From NCBI GenBank assembly GCA_017415005.1, contig JAFQJK010000065.1, forward strand, positions 1 to 53,881: DNA of 53,881 nucleotides. Reading direction: 5' to 3'. The notes beneath the pieces are model-generated. The model ran no database searches. It saw only the letters and a list, made by a program, of their open reading frames with translations, and had not been told where the DNA came from. The translations under genes were made by a program, and so were the position numbers. The number at the start of each line of letters is the position of its first letter. Positions within the stretch are counted from its first letter, which is position 1. The stretch is from Rikenellaceae bacterium. GTDB lineage: Bacteria; Bacteroidota; Bacteroidia; Bacteroidales; Rikenellaceae. This document shows positions 28,091-36,435 of the stretch, in pieces.

Positions 28091-29697
28091 ACTTCACACA
28101 CGTCTACTTCATAGGTATCGGCGGCATCGGCATGAGCGCCATTGCCCGCTATTTCCTGCATGAGGGCAAAGCCGTGGCCGGCTACGACCGCACCCCCTCG
28201 CCGCTCACCCGCGAGCTCGAGGCCGAGGGCGCGCTCATCCACTACGACGACAGCGTCGAAGCGATCCCCGCCCCGTTCCGCGACAAGGCCCGGACCCTCG
28301 TGGTCTACACGCCGGCCATCCCGCACGACCACAGCGAGCTCGGCTACTTCACCGCAGGCGGATTCGAGCTGGTCAAGCGCTCGCGTATCCTCGGGGTGAT
28401 CGCCCGCGATAAGTACGTGATGGCCGTGGCCGGCACGCACGGTAAGACGACCACCACCACGCTCGTGGCATGGCTCAACTGGATGGCCGGATGTAACGAC
28501 ATCGACCACAGCCTCCGATGCCACGCATCGGATACGCCTTACACCGCACCCGCCCCGGGAAGCTGGCCCCGGACACAGGAGCCAGCCGGCACGACACCTG
28601 CCGGAAGCAAGGGCACAACGACCTCGGCCCCGATCCCGGCAACAACGGCATCGGCCGGAACGATCGCTTGCGAGTTCTCCGCTACTGCCCCGGGCTTCGA
28701 GCCCGAAGTGCTGCGCAGCGCGGGCCTCGCGCCTTGCTGTACAGGCAGCGCTTTCCTCGGCGGCATCTCGAAGAATTTCGGATCGAACCTCGTGCTGGGC
28801 GACGGGCCGCGCCTGGCCGTCGAGGCCGACGAGTTCGACCGTTCGTTCCTGCAACTCTACCCCGACGCAGCCGTCATCACGGCCGCCGATGCCGACCACC
28901 TCGACATCTACGGCACGCATGAGGCCGTACGCGAAGCCTTCACGGCCTTCGCCGGCCAGATCAAACCGGGCGGTACGCTGATCGTCAAGCTGGGCGTCGA
29001 CCTGCCCGTCGCCAATCCGGACATTCAGGTATACACCTACGCCTACGACCGGCAGGCCGATTTTTATGCCACAAATGTGACACTTCTCGAAGGGGGCTAC
29101 TACGAGTACGATATCGTTTGCCCCGACCGCACGGTCCGCGGCTGCCGCCTCGGCATCCCCGGCTGGGTGAACGTCGAGAACAGCGTGGCCGCGGTCGCGC
29201 TGCTGTGGGTGGCCGGCTTCGACGAAGAGCGCCTCAAGGAAGGCCTGCGCACGTTCCGGGGCGTACAGCGCCGGTTCGACTTCTGGGTCAACACGCCGAC
29301 CCGCGTCTACATGGACGACTATGCCCACCACCCGCGCGAGCTGCACGCGGCGATCACCTCCGTCAAGCGGATGTTCCCCGGCCGCCGGCTCACGGCCGTC
29401 TTCCAGCCGCACCTCTACACCCGCACGCGTGATTTCCACACGGAATTCGCCGAGGCGCTCTCGGAAGCCGACGAGGTGATCCTGCTGCCGATCTACCCCG
29501 CCCGCGAGGAACCGATCGAAGGTATCCGCTCCGAGATCATCCTCGACCGGATCACCTCGCCCCACGAGATCGTCGAGAAAGAAAACCTGTTACAAACATT
29601 ACAAAACAAAGACCTGGACATTCTGGTCACTTTCGGGGCCGGCGACATCGACCGCCTATGCGCCGACATCGCGCAGATCGTAGCCCGGAAAGCCTGA
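28087..29697 (+). CDS. murC: UDP-MurNAc:L-alanine ligase with unusual low-complexity insert
   Basis: 536 residues against about 450-480 for the family. It adds L-alanine to UDP-MurNAc in the cytoplasm. The start of the family fold (FIGIGGIGMSAIARYF), ATP loop GTHGKTTTTT (116-125), EADEFDRSFLQLYPD and MDDYAHHPRE are intact. Between the ATP loop and SAFLGGISKNFGSN, normally about 25 residues apart, lies an extra Pro/Ala/Thr/Gly-rich stretch of about 80 residues (roughly 134-219, bases 28490-28740). It is in frame, so the gene may be functional if the insert forms a solvent loop. Starts inside the murG stop (ATGA). Confidence 0.93.
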   Translation: MNFTHVYFIGIGGIGMSAIARYFLHEGKAVAGYDRTPSPLTRELEAEGALIHYDDSVEAIPAPFRDKARTLVVYTPAIPHDHSELGYFTAGGFELVKRSRILGVIARDKYVMAVAGTHGKTTTTTLVAWLNWMAGCNDIDHSLRCHASDTPYTAPAPGSWPRTQEPAGTTPAGSKGTTTSAPIPATTASAGTIACEFSATAPGFEPEVLRSAGLAPCCTGSAFLGGISKNFGSNLVLGDGPRLAVEADEFDRSFLQLYPDAAVITAADADHLDIYGTHEAVREAFTAFAGQIKPGGTLIVKLGVDLPVANPDIQVYTYAYDRQADFYATNVTLLEGGYYEYDIVCPDRTVRGCRLGIPGWVNVENSVAAVALLWVAGFDEERLKEGLRTFRGVQRRFDFWVNTPTRVYMDDYAHHPRELHAAITSVKRMFPGRRLTAVFQPHLYTRTRDFHTEFAEALSEADEVILLPIYPAREEPIEGIRSEIILDRITSPHEIVEKENLLQTLQNKDLDILVTFGAGDIDRLCADIAQIVARKA

Positions 29698-29778
29698 CAG
29701 GAATAACGACCGGGAGAACCCAGCGTGCCGCGCCACATCGCGGCACGCCCCGAAACAGCAGATACAGGAGCCCAGACA

Positions 29779-30615
29779 ATGAACCGGACCGCACGCATAG
29801 CCATCAATCTCGGATCGTGGATCGCCATCACGGCCTACCTCGTCGTGGCCTCGCGCTACTGCTCGTCGCGCCGCGACGAGACGCTCTGCAACCGTATCCA
29901 GGTCACCGTCAAGGACAGCGCCCGGCAGGCCATCATCACACCGGCCATGGTCCGGCTCTGGATCGAGAACGGCCCGACGCCCGTCCGCAACCAGCCGGTC
30001 CGCAGCGTCGACACCCGGGCCATCGAACGGGACATCCGCAGCCGCGGCTTCGTCCACGAAGCCCGCGTCTACACCGAGGCCACGGGGCGCCTCGTGGTCG
30101 AGCTCTCGCAACGCCGCCCCGTGGCCCGGATCAACACCGCCAACGGCTACAACTGCTACCTGACCGACGACGGCTACGTGCTGCCGCTCCAGCGCCACTT
30201 CGTGGTCTACGTCCCGATCATCACGGGCAACTTCGAACCGCCCTTCGCGCGCGATTATGTCGGGTCGGTCGGGGAGCTCCCTGCCGAGACCAAAAAAAAG
30301 TTGGCTAAAAATTATTTATTTTTCAGTAAACTCATTAGTTTTGTAAAATTCCTCGGAGAAGACTCTTTCTGGAACGCCCAGATCGAGCAGATCAACGTCG
30401 TTCCGGCACTCCAGGGCTCTGTCAGCCAGGATTATAACGTCGAACTGACACCCCGTGCAGGCGACCATACGATTCTGCTCGGCGAGCTGGACGAATACCA
30501 CGATAAGCTCGGCAAGCTGCTCGGCTTCTATCGCAACGGCCTCGAATACGAGGGCTGGCATACCTACCGCTACATCGACCTCCGCTTCCGCGGCCAGGTC
30601 ATTTGCCGTAAGTAG
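29779..30615 (+). CDS. ftsQ: Cell-division protein FtsQ
   Basis: 278 residues from the ATG preceded by AGGAG with 8-base spacing; the frame extends 18 codons upstream but without features. It has a short cytoplasmic start and one transmembrane helix (about 8-24, AINLGSWIAITAYLVVAS), then a periplasmic POTRA-like region (IQVTVKDSARQAIITPAMV...FVHEARVYTEATGRLVVELSQRRPVARI) and the FtsQ beta domain. It helps recruit the divisome. Sequence identity in this family is low; position between murC and ftsA makes the assignment firm. Bases 30300-30350 are markedly AT-rich within the gene. Confidence 0.93.
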   Translation: MNRTARIAINLGSWIAITAYLVVASRYCSSRRDETLCNRIQVTVKDSARQAIITPAMVRLWIENGPTPVRNQPVRSVDTRAIERDIRSRGFVHEARVYTEATGRLVVELSQRRPVARINTANGYNCYLTDDGYVLPLQRHFVVYVPIITGNFEPPFARDYVGSVGELPAETKKKLAKNYLFFSKLISFVKFLGEDSFWNAQIEQINVVPALQGSVSQDYNVELTPRAGDHTILLGELDEYHDKLGKLLGFYRNGLEYEGWHTYRYIDLRFRGQVICRK

Positions 30616-30715
30616 GCCAGGCAAGCGACGGTTTTGGCAGGCAAGTTGCCGCACAGGGAGCATCCGGAGAAATACGGACAAGAAGTAGTTTAAACTCACA
30701 ATACAGCGTACGCAA

Positions 30716-32128
30716 GTGGAAAACAAGGATTACATGGTTTCGATCGACCTGGGCAGCAACAATGTAGCCGTCGTGGTCGGCGAGAGGACGGATGACGGGA
30801 AGATCGCCATCGTCGACTCCTGCATCCGGGAAGTGCAGGGGGTCACCCGCGGCGAAATCAAGAATATCGAACGCGTGGCCGCCTCGATCTCAAAGGCGGT
30901 CCAGGAGGTCGAGGAGCGCCTGGGGATCAAGATCGGCGAGGCTTTCACTGGCATCTCGGGACAGGGTATCAAGTGCGCGAAGAACTCTTACTACGTTTTC
31001 GTGGGCAAGGACGGCGAGATCCGCGACGAGGACGTGCGCAAACTGGGCGAAAGCATGCGCAACGTACAGGCGCCCGAAGGAGAGAAGATCATCCAGATCA
31101 TCCCGCAGAACTATATTGTCGACGATGAGGAGGAAGTGGCCGACCCCGTAGGGATGTTCGGCAAGAAGCTCGAGGCGACGTTCAACTTCATCATCGCCGA
31201 GAACAACGCCGTGAACCGGCTCGAGAAGGCGCTGGCCAAGATCGGCGTCGAGCAGACGCATATGTTCGTCAACGCGCTGGCCTCGGCCGAGGCCGTCGTG
31301 CTCCCCGACGAGAAGGAGCTCGGCGTGGCGGTGCTCGACATCGGCGGCGGCACGACCGACATCACGATCTTCCACGACAACATGGTGCGCCACGCCGGGG
31401 TGATCCCCATCGGCAGCAACTCGATCAACAAAGACATCCGGGCCTACGGCATCCTCGAGCGGTATGTCGAGAGCCTGAAGATCAAATACGGCAGCGCCCT
31501 CAAGGAAGGGGCCAGCACCGACAAGCTGATCTCGGTCCCGGGCCTCACGGCACGCGACCCCAAGGAGATCTCGTTCTACAACCTGGCTGCGATCATCGAA
31601 GCCCGCATGCTCGACATCATCGAGTACGTGCAGATGGAGATCCGCAACTCGGGCTACGAAGGGCGCCTGGGCGCCGGCTTCGTGATCACGGGCGGCGGCG
31701 CGCTGCTCAAGGACCTCGACGCACTGATCCGCAACACGACAGGGCAGCACGTACGCATCGCAACACCCGTGACCGAGGTGACGGACGAGAGTGTCGAGGC
31801 GGCCTCGGACCCGCGCCTTTCGACCGCCATCGGCCTGCTCATCAAGGGCATGGAGCTCGGCAAGCGCACACGGGTGAAGACCGTGCGAGGCGAAGAGAGC
31901 CTGCAGGCCAACACCCAGACAACGGAAAACCCGAACACGATCAACGCCGCCTATGCCCGCAAGCGCGCTGCCGAGGATGAACAGTTTGCCGAGGAACAGG
32001 CCGGAGAAGATACGCCCGAGGCCAACGGGGAGACCGACAAGGAGAAAGGGCACAAACCCGGCTTCCTCAAGAAGATGATCGGCAAGTTCACCGACATGTT
32101 CGACGTGATCGACGACAGCGAGATATAG
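30716..32128 (+). CDS. ftsA: Cell-division actin-like protein FtsA
   Basis: 470 residues, cytoplasmic actin-fold protein that tethers FtsZ to the membrane. The chosen GTG start gives (M)ENKDYMVSIDLGSN; an ATG six codons later is an alternative. Nucleotide-binding motifs are IDLGSNNVAVVVG, VAVLDIGGGTTDITIF (about 201-216) and GFVITGGGALLKDLDAL (about 320). The C-terminus KKMIGKFTDMFD is a plausible amphipathic membrane-targeting helix, followed by an acidic end. The Gln/Glu-rich linker at about 400-450 is disordered-looking. It is immediately upstream of ftsZ. Confidence 0.96.
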   Translation: MENKDYMVSIDLGSNNVAVVVGERTDDGKIAIVDSCIREVQGVTRGEIKNIERVAASISKAVQEVEERLGIKIGEAFTGISGQGIKCAKNSYYVFVGKDGEIRDEDVRKLGESMRNVQAPEGEKIIQIIPQNYIVDDEEEVADPVGMFGKKLEATFNFIIAENNAVNRLEKALAKIGVEQTHMFVNALASAEAVVLPDEKELGVAVLDIGGGTTDITIFHDNMVRHAGVIPIGSNSINKDIRAYGILERYVESLKIKYGSALKEGASTDKLISVPGLTARDPKEISFYNLAAIIEARMLDIIEYVQMEIRNSGYEGRLGAGFVITGGGALLKDLDALIRNTTGQHVRIATPVTEVTDESVEAASDPRLSTAIGLLIKGMELGKRTRVKTVRGEESLQANTQTTENPNTINAAYARKRAAEDEQFAEEQAGEDTPEANGETDKEKGHKPGFLKKMIGKFTDMFDVIDDSEI

Positions 32129-32249
32129 CACCGAAAGGGTCCCGCTCCGGAAATCCCCCAAGCACCGGGAACCACAGGGGCCCGCGATACCGGCCTGCCG
32201 GGACCCCGGCACGGGCCCTATAACCAAACCTAACAGATTCTGAGCGGCC

Positions 32250-33629
32250 ATGACAGTAGACAGCCTGATAGAATTCGATATAGAGAAAGTTTCACCCTCG
32301 ATCATCATGGTGGCGGGCGTGGGCGGCGGCGGCAGCAACGCCGTCAACCATATGTTCGAACTGGGGATCGCTGACGTGACCTTCATGGTGTGCAACACCG
32401 ACAAGCAGGCGCTCGCCCGCAGCCCGGTACCGATCAAGGTCAAACTGGGAGAGCACCTGACCGAAGGGCTCGGCGCAGGCAACAACCCCGAACGAGGCCG
32501 CGCCGCAGCGCTCGAGAGCCTCGACGAAATCGCCGAAATACTCAAGCGCGAGGGCACGAAGATGATCTTCATTACGGCCGGAATGGGCGGCGGCACCGGA
32601 ACGGGCGCGGCGCCGGTCATTGCCAAGGCGGCCAAGGAGCTGGGCATCCTCACCGTGGGCATCGTGACGCTCCCGTTCAAGACCGAAGGCAAAAAGCGCG
32701 CAGCGCATGCCATGAAAGGCATCGAGGAGCTGCGCGGTCAGGTCGACTCGCTGCTGGTGATCAACAACGAGAACATCCAGGAGATCTACGGCAAACTTCC
32801 GCTCACCGATGCGTTCGGCAAGGCCGATGACATCCTGGCCACGGCAGCCAAAGGCATCGCCGAGATCATCACGCGGGACGGCGTGGTCAACGTCGACTTC
32901 GCCGATGTGAAGACCGTGATGAGCAACAGCGGCGTCGCGCTGATGGGCTCGGGCCGCGCGAGCGGCGAGGACCGCGCGATGAAGGTGGCCGACCTGGCCC
33001 TCTCGTCGCCGCTTCTCGACCATAATTACATCGCCGGCGCGACCAACATCCTGATCAACATCACCTCGGGCGACGATGAGATCACGCTCGAGGAGACCTG
33101 TCAGATCACCGAGTACATCCAGGAGCGCGCGGGTAACGAGGCCAACATCATCTGGGGGGCCGGCAACAACACGCAGCTCGGCTCGGACATCGAAGTAACG
33201 ATCATCGCGACCGGCTTTGACGTGGTTACGTCCGACGCCGACACAGCACAGGGCGCTCGCCTCGACGAACGCACGCGCTCGGGTCTGCAGTTCGTCAATC
33301 GGAAAGGCCGCTTCGTTCCGCCTTCGGACCGGACACAGGCCAACCCGTTCCTCCGCCACGGCGAGGCCCCGGCGGCAGCGGGCGCAGGCACTGGCGACAA
33401 GCCGTCGTACGGAAACGCCCCGAAAGCCTCCGAGCAGCAGATCGTGAGCGGCACTCGCGTGGCGATCAACCTCGACAAGATCGAGAACGAGCCCGCCTAC
33501 GTGCGCCGAAAGGTCAAGTTCATCAAGGAGCGCCCCGATGAGCCGGGCACCCGCAGCTCGAAGGTCGTGCTCAAGCAGGACGCCCAGCCCGAGGAGAAAC
33601 CCCAGACGAACGTCTCGCTGTTCGATTAG
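32250..33629 (+). CDS. ftsZ: Cell-division tubulin-like GTPase FtsZ
   Basis: 459 residues. Polymerises into the Z-ring. GTP-binding motifs: VAGVGGGGSNAVNHM near the start, the tubulin signature GGGTGTG (113-119), and NVDFADVKTVMSNSGVALMGSG in the T7 region. A variable linker (about 350-440) precedes the conserved-type tail. Last member of the nine-gene cell-wall/division cluster. No hairpin terminator with a T run is visible just after it. Confidence 0.98.
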   Translation: MTVDSLIEFDIEKVSPSIIMVAGVGGGGSNAVNHMFELGIADVTFMVCNTDKQALARSPVPIKVKLGEHLTEGLGAGNNPERGRAAALESLDEIAEILKREGTKMIFITAGMGGGTGTGAAPVIAKAAKELGILTVGIVTLPFKTEGKKRAAHAMKGIEELRGQVDSLLVINNENIQEIYGKLPLTDAFGKADDILATAAKGIAEIITRDGVVNVDFADVKTVMSNSGVALMGSGRASGEDRAMKVADLALSSPLLDHNYIAGATNILINITSGDDEITLEETCQITEYIQERAGNEANIIWGAGNNTQLGSDIEVTIIATGFDVVTSDADTAQGARLDERTRSGLQFVNRKGRFVPPSDRTQANPFLRHGEAPAAAGAGTGDKPSYGNAPKASEQQIVSGTRVAINLDKIENEPAYVRRKVKFIKERPDEPGTRSSKVVLKQDAQPEEKPQTNVSLFD

Positions 33630-34115
33630 CCACATCGCCCGGGACGGACCGGGACGCGACGGCCCCCGTAACGGCCGCAGCATCCTCCGGATCTGCACGT
33701 AAAGCATAGCGCTGCCAGACCCGATCCACACCCCTCCGGGGCTGAGTACGGCCCCTGCGAGTTGGACAGCCTGTCTTGCGCCATAGCCCGGGCCAGGCGG
33801 CAGGCCGCACGATCCGATCCGTCCGGAGCCGGGTACGCAGGCTGGCTGAGAAGACACATCGGGGTGGAGCTCCGGGCCGGGAAGCCCGGCAACCGGCAAA
33901 GCGACGCCCCGGACCGGGGGAACCCGCTCGTCGTCGGGCGGAACTTCGCCCGGACAACGCCCCGGACCAGCCCCACCCCGGAGCAGCGCCTCACTCCTGA
34001 GCCGGGCCGCTCACGCCGAAGGCACCGGTCGCGCCTCACACCGCGCCGCTGCCCCATAAAACCGTCCGCAGCATCACACCGCTCCGGACGATCGTTCAAC
34101 ATAACCCATAACGAC
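33630..34115. other. GC-rich spacer between ftsZ and gldE-like gene
   Basis: 486 bases with no recognisable gene, terminator or tRNA. The frame of the downstream gene is open through most of it, but the translation (Arg/Pro/Gly rich) looks non-coding. Confidence 0.5.
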
Positions 34116-35405
34116 TTGGACAGTTCCTCCATACTGACATTCCTACCGATGACCACCCACACCGTTTGGTTACTGGTCATCGTGGCTTTCCTGCTCAGCA
34201 TATCGGCCCTTATATCGGGCTCCGAAACCGCTTTCTTCTCGCTCTCGCCCTCGGACATCGGGCACATCCGCAAGCAAAACACCCGGGCAGGGCAGGCCAT
34301 CCTGCGCCTGCTGGGCATGCAGGACTACCTGCTGGCCACTATCCTGATCGTCAACAACCTGGTCAACATCTGCATCGTCATCCTATGCAACCAGGTCATA
34401 GACAACCAGGTGATCTTCGCGTCGGCCACCTGGGAGTTCGTGATCAAGGTGATCATCGTAACGTTCCTGCTGCTGCTCTTCGGCGAGATCATGCCCAAGA
34501 TCTTCGCCGCTTACAACGGCCCCCGCTTCGCCCACATGGTCGCCGTACCGCTGCTGGGCCTCAAGTCGCTGTTCAGGCCGTTCGCCTACCTGCTGATCCG
34601 CTTCAGCAGCGGGGTCAACGAGGCCGTCTCGCGCAAGCGGGTCAACCTGTCGATGGACGAGCTCTCCGACGCGATCGAGATCACGGCCAACCAGACGGCC
34701 GAGGAGAAACAGATGCTCTCGGGCATCGTCGGGTTCATCAACACCGAGGTCGAGGAGATCATGAAGCCGCGCATCGATATCGTGTCGCTCGACCTCGGCG
34801 CAGGCTTCGAGCGTGTCAAACAGGTGGTCGTCCGTTCGGGATTCTCGCGCATCCCGGTCTACGAGGAGAGCCTCGATAAGATCAAGGGCGTGCTCTACGT
34901 CAAGGACCTGATCGGCTATATCGACGAGGACGACGCGTTCGAGTGGCAGAACCTGCTGCGCAAACCTTACTTCGTCCCCGAGCACAAGAAGATCAGCGAC
35001 CTGCTCGAAGAGTTCCAGGCCGAAAAGGTGCATATGGCCATCGTCGTCGACGAGTACGGCTCGACCGTGGGCCTCGTCTCGCTCGAGGATATCCTCGAGG
35101 AGATCGTCGGCGAGATATCCGACGAGTCGGACATCGAGGAGACGTTCTACACCAAGGTCAACGACAGTACGTTCGTCTTCGACGGCAAAGCCCATATCAG
35201 CGACCTGGCCAAGGTGCTGGGCCTCGACGAGCATCTCTTCGACGAGGTGCGCGGCGATGCCGAGACGCTGGCGGGGCTGCTGCTCGAACTGAAGAAAGAC
35301 TTCCTGAAAAAGGGCGAAACCCTGGCATTCGGCCCGCTGCGCATGACCGTCGAGCAGATCGAACAGCGCCGTATCGACAAGGTCCGCGTCATCATCAACC
35401 GATAA
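34116..35405 (+). CDS. gldE: GldE-like CNNM/CBS-domain membrane protein
   Basis: 429 residues if started at TTG 34116, giving (M)DSSSILTFLPMTTHTVWLL; ATG 34149 is the alternative (418 residues). The TTG start is favoured because relatives begin with a short MDxxxSIL-like segment. An N-terminal CNNM (DUF21) domain has three to four helices with SALISGSETAFFSLSPSDI; then a CBS pair (EEIMKPRIDIVSLD... VDEYGSTVGLVSLEDILEEIVGEISDE) and a C-terminal CorC/HlyC transporter-associated domain. GldE helps gliding motility in Flavobacterium, but homologues occur in non-gliding gut Bacteroidota, where an ion-efflux role is likelier. Often next to a phosphopantetheinyl transferase, as here. Confidence 0.88.
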   Translation: MDSSSILTFLPMTTHTVWLLVIVAFLLSISALISGSETAFFSLSPSDIGHIRKQNTRAGQAILRLLGMQDYLLATILIVNNLVNICIVILCNQVIDNQVIFASATWEFVIKVIIVTFLLLLFGEIMPKIFAAYNGPRFAHMVAVPLLGLKSLFRPFAYLLIRFSSGVNEAVSRKRVNLSMDELSDAIEITANQTAEEKQMLSGIVGFINTEVEEIMKPRIDIVSLDLGAGFERVKQVVVRSGFSRIPVYEESLDKIKGVLYVKDLIGYIDEDDAFEWQNLLRKPYFVPEHKKISDLLEEFQAEKVHMAIVVDEYGSTVGLVSLEDILEEIVGEISDESDIEETFYTKVNDSTFVFDGKAHISDLAKVLGLDEHLFDEVRGDAETLAGLLLELKKDFLKKGETLAFGPLRMTVEQIEQRRIDKVRVIINR

Positions 35406-35464
35406 ATCCCGCAGAGCTGCCCCCGGCCCGTCCATCCGGATACCGAACCGCCAACGCCCACGCT

Positions 35465-36193
35465 ATGCCCGTCTTACTGAAACAAAACAACCCGACCTCG
35501 ACCCTCGCACTCTGGCAGATCACCGAGTCCGAGGCCGAACTGCGCCGGCTCGTCACGGCCGACGACGCCCGCGGGGCCGACCGCCTGGGATGTGCCGCGC
35601 GGCGTACGGAACGGCTCGCGTGGCGGGCGGCACTGCGGACAATCATACCCGAAAGCGCGGTAGGATACAACGCGCTGGGCGCCCCGGTGCTCAACCCGGC
35701 CGGTACCCGACACCTCCCCGGCGCCTCCCCTTCCGGGCCGGCCGGACACTGCCCGGGCCGGCCGGACAACCTCCCGGCCTTCCTCAGCGCAGCCCACACG
35801 CAGGGCTACGCCGCAGTCATCGTATCCGACCGTCCCTGCGCCATCGACATCGAGCGGCGCGACCGCGACTTCAGCCGCGCCACGCCGCGCTACATCAGCG
35901 AGGCCGAAAGCCGCCTGCCGGGCGCCGACCATCCCGCCTTCGCAGCCATCGCCTGGTGCGCCAAGGAGACCTTATATAAGCAGGCTGCCGTCCCGGGCCT
36001 CGACTTCCTGCACGATCTGCGGCTCATCAGCCTCGATCCGGCCCGGGGCACCGTCACCGCCTCCGTGGCCCGCGCGGCGGAAGCCGTGCGCCGCATGGCC
36101 GCCGCCGGTCCCGGTCCGGCCCGCGGCCCGGTCACGCTTGAGCTCCCGTTTCTGCTGACCGACGACCTCTGCATTGTTTATACACCGGCCTGA
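35465..36193 (+). CDS. 4'-phosphopantetheinyl transferase (Sfp type)
   Basis: 242 residues, starting at ATG with MPVLLKQNN. It transfers phosphopantetheine from CoA to a Ser of a carrier protein such as ACP. Metal- and CoA-binding residues are visible: AIDIERR (Asp128, Glu130) and WCAKETLYK (Lys167-Glu168). The region before it, FLSAAHTQGYAAV, replaces the usual ISHS-type motif and is preceded by a Pro/Gly/Ala-rich insert at about 79-106 (TRHLPGASPSGPAGHCPGRP). The gene follows gldE-like by 59 bases; the his promoter lies just downstream. Confidence 0.85.
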   Translation: MPVLLKQNNPTSTLALWQITESEAELRRLVTADDARGADRLGCAARRTERLAWRAALRTIIPESAVGYNALGAPVLNPAGTRHLPGASPSGPAGHCPGRPDNLPAFLSAAHTQGYAAVIVSDRPCAIDIERRDRDFSRATPRYISEAESRLPGADHPAFAAIAWCAKETLYKQAAVPGLDFLHDLRLISLDPARGTVTASVARAAEAVRRMAAAGPGPARGPVTLELPFLLTDDLCIVYTPA

Positions 36194-36219
36194 TTTTTTG
36201 TTATAAATTCGACTCCGGA

Positions 36220-36250
36220 CTTGTTTATCCGGAATTTAGCGTTAACTTTG
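36220..36250 (+). promoter_or_regulatory. Promoter of the histidine operon
   Basis: CTTG (36220-36223, one mismatch to TTTG), exactly 19 bases, then TAACTTTG (36243-36250), an exact TAnnTTTG. This is the best-matching Bacteroidota promoter in the window. Transcription would start near 36257, 17 bases before the leader peptide start. Confidence 0.8.
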
Positions 36251-36273
36251 CGACATACAGAATCAAAGAACCG

Positions 36274-36327
36274 ATGTTCAACCCGTTGCACATACTCCAT
36301 CATCATCAACCGCGTCGCATGAGGTAG
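36274..36327 (+). CDS. hisL: His-operon leader peptide MFNPLHILHHHQPRRMR
   Basis: A 17-codon frame, too short for routine gene calling, encodes MFNPLHILHHHQPRRMR and stops at TAG. Four of the 17 codons are His (CAC at 36289, CAT CAT CAT at 36298-36306). It lies between a strong promoter and a terminator hairpin ahead of hisG, and its stop codon falls inside the 5' arm of the antiterminator. This is the classical design for ribosome-mediated attenuation: stalling at His codons when charged tRNA-His is scarce exposes 36321-36330. No Shine-Dalgarno is evident, usual for this phylum. Confidence 0.85.
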   Translation: MFNPLHILHHHQPRRMR

Positions 36328-36410
36328 GTCGTGAGGGTCATTGTCGTATCCGTACAAACATTGGAACCAATCATTTGAGGCTTACCTTCCGGGGTAGGCT
36401 TTTGTTTTTT
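36321..36410 (+). promoter_or_regulatory. His attenuator: mutually exclusive antiterminator and terminator
   Basis: Antiterminator: GAGGTAGGTC (36321-36330) can pair with GGCTTACCTT (36379-36388) over 10 bp, three of them wobble. Terminator: AGGCTTACC (36378-36386) pairs with GGTAGGCTT (36393-36401), 9 bp with two wobbles, followed by TTGTTTTTT. The two share bases 36379-36386, so only one can form. A ribosome at the leader stop (36325-36327) blocks the antiterminator; one stalled at the His triplet (36298-36306) leaves it free. Confidence 0.85.
36378..36410 (+). terminator. Attenuator terminator hairpin before hisG
   Basis: Stem of 9 bp (core GCTTACC/GGTAGGC with one wobble), TTCCGG loop, then a T-rich tract TTTTGTTTTTT. 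It lies 26 bases before the hisG start, in a position only useful for premature termination. Confidence 0.88.
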
Positions 36411-36435
36411 CACGAATAATCAAAACAGAGATAAG

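Noticed and set aside
28087..29697. murC as a pseudogene
   Set aside because: Despite the insert the frame is continuous and all catalytic motifs are present.
33762..34115. N-terminal extension of the gldE-like protein
   Set aside because: The translation is low-complexity Arg/Pro/Gly and no relative has such an extension; the TTG at 34116 or ATG at 34149 fits better.
34943..36193. 416-codon frame as one protein
   Set aside because: The first 174 codons overlap gldE-like in another frame and have no homology; the transferase starts at 35465.
36211..36236. TCCGGA/TCCGGA hairpin as a terminator of the transferase gene
   Set aside because: Only 6 bp, no T run, and it overlaps the his -33 element.
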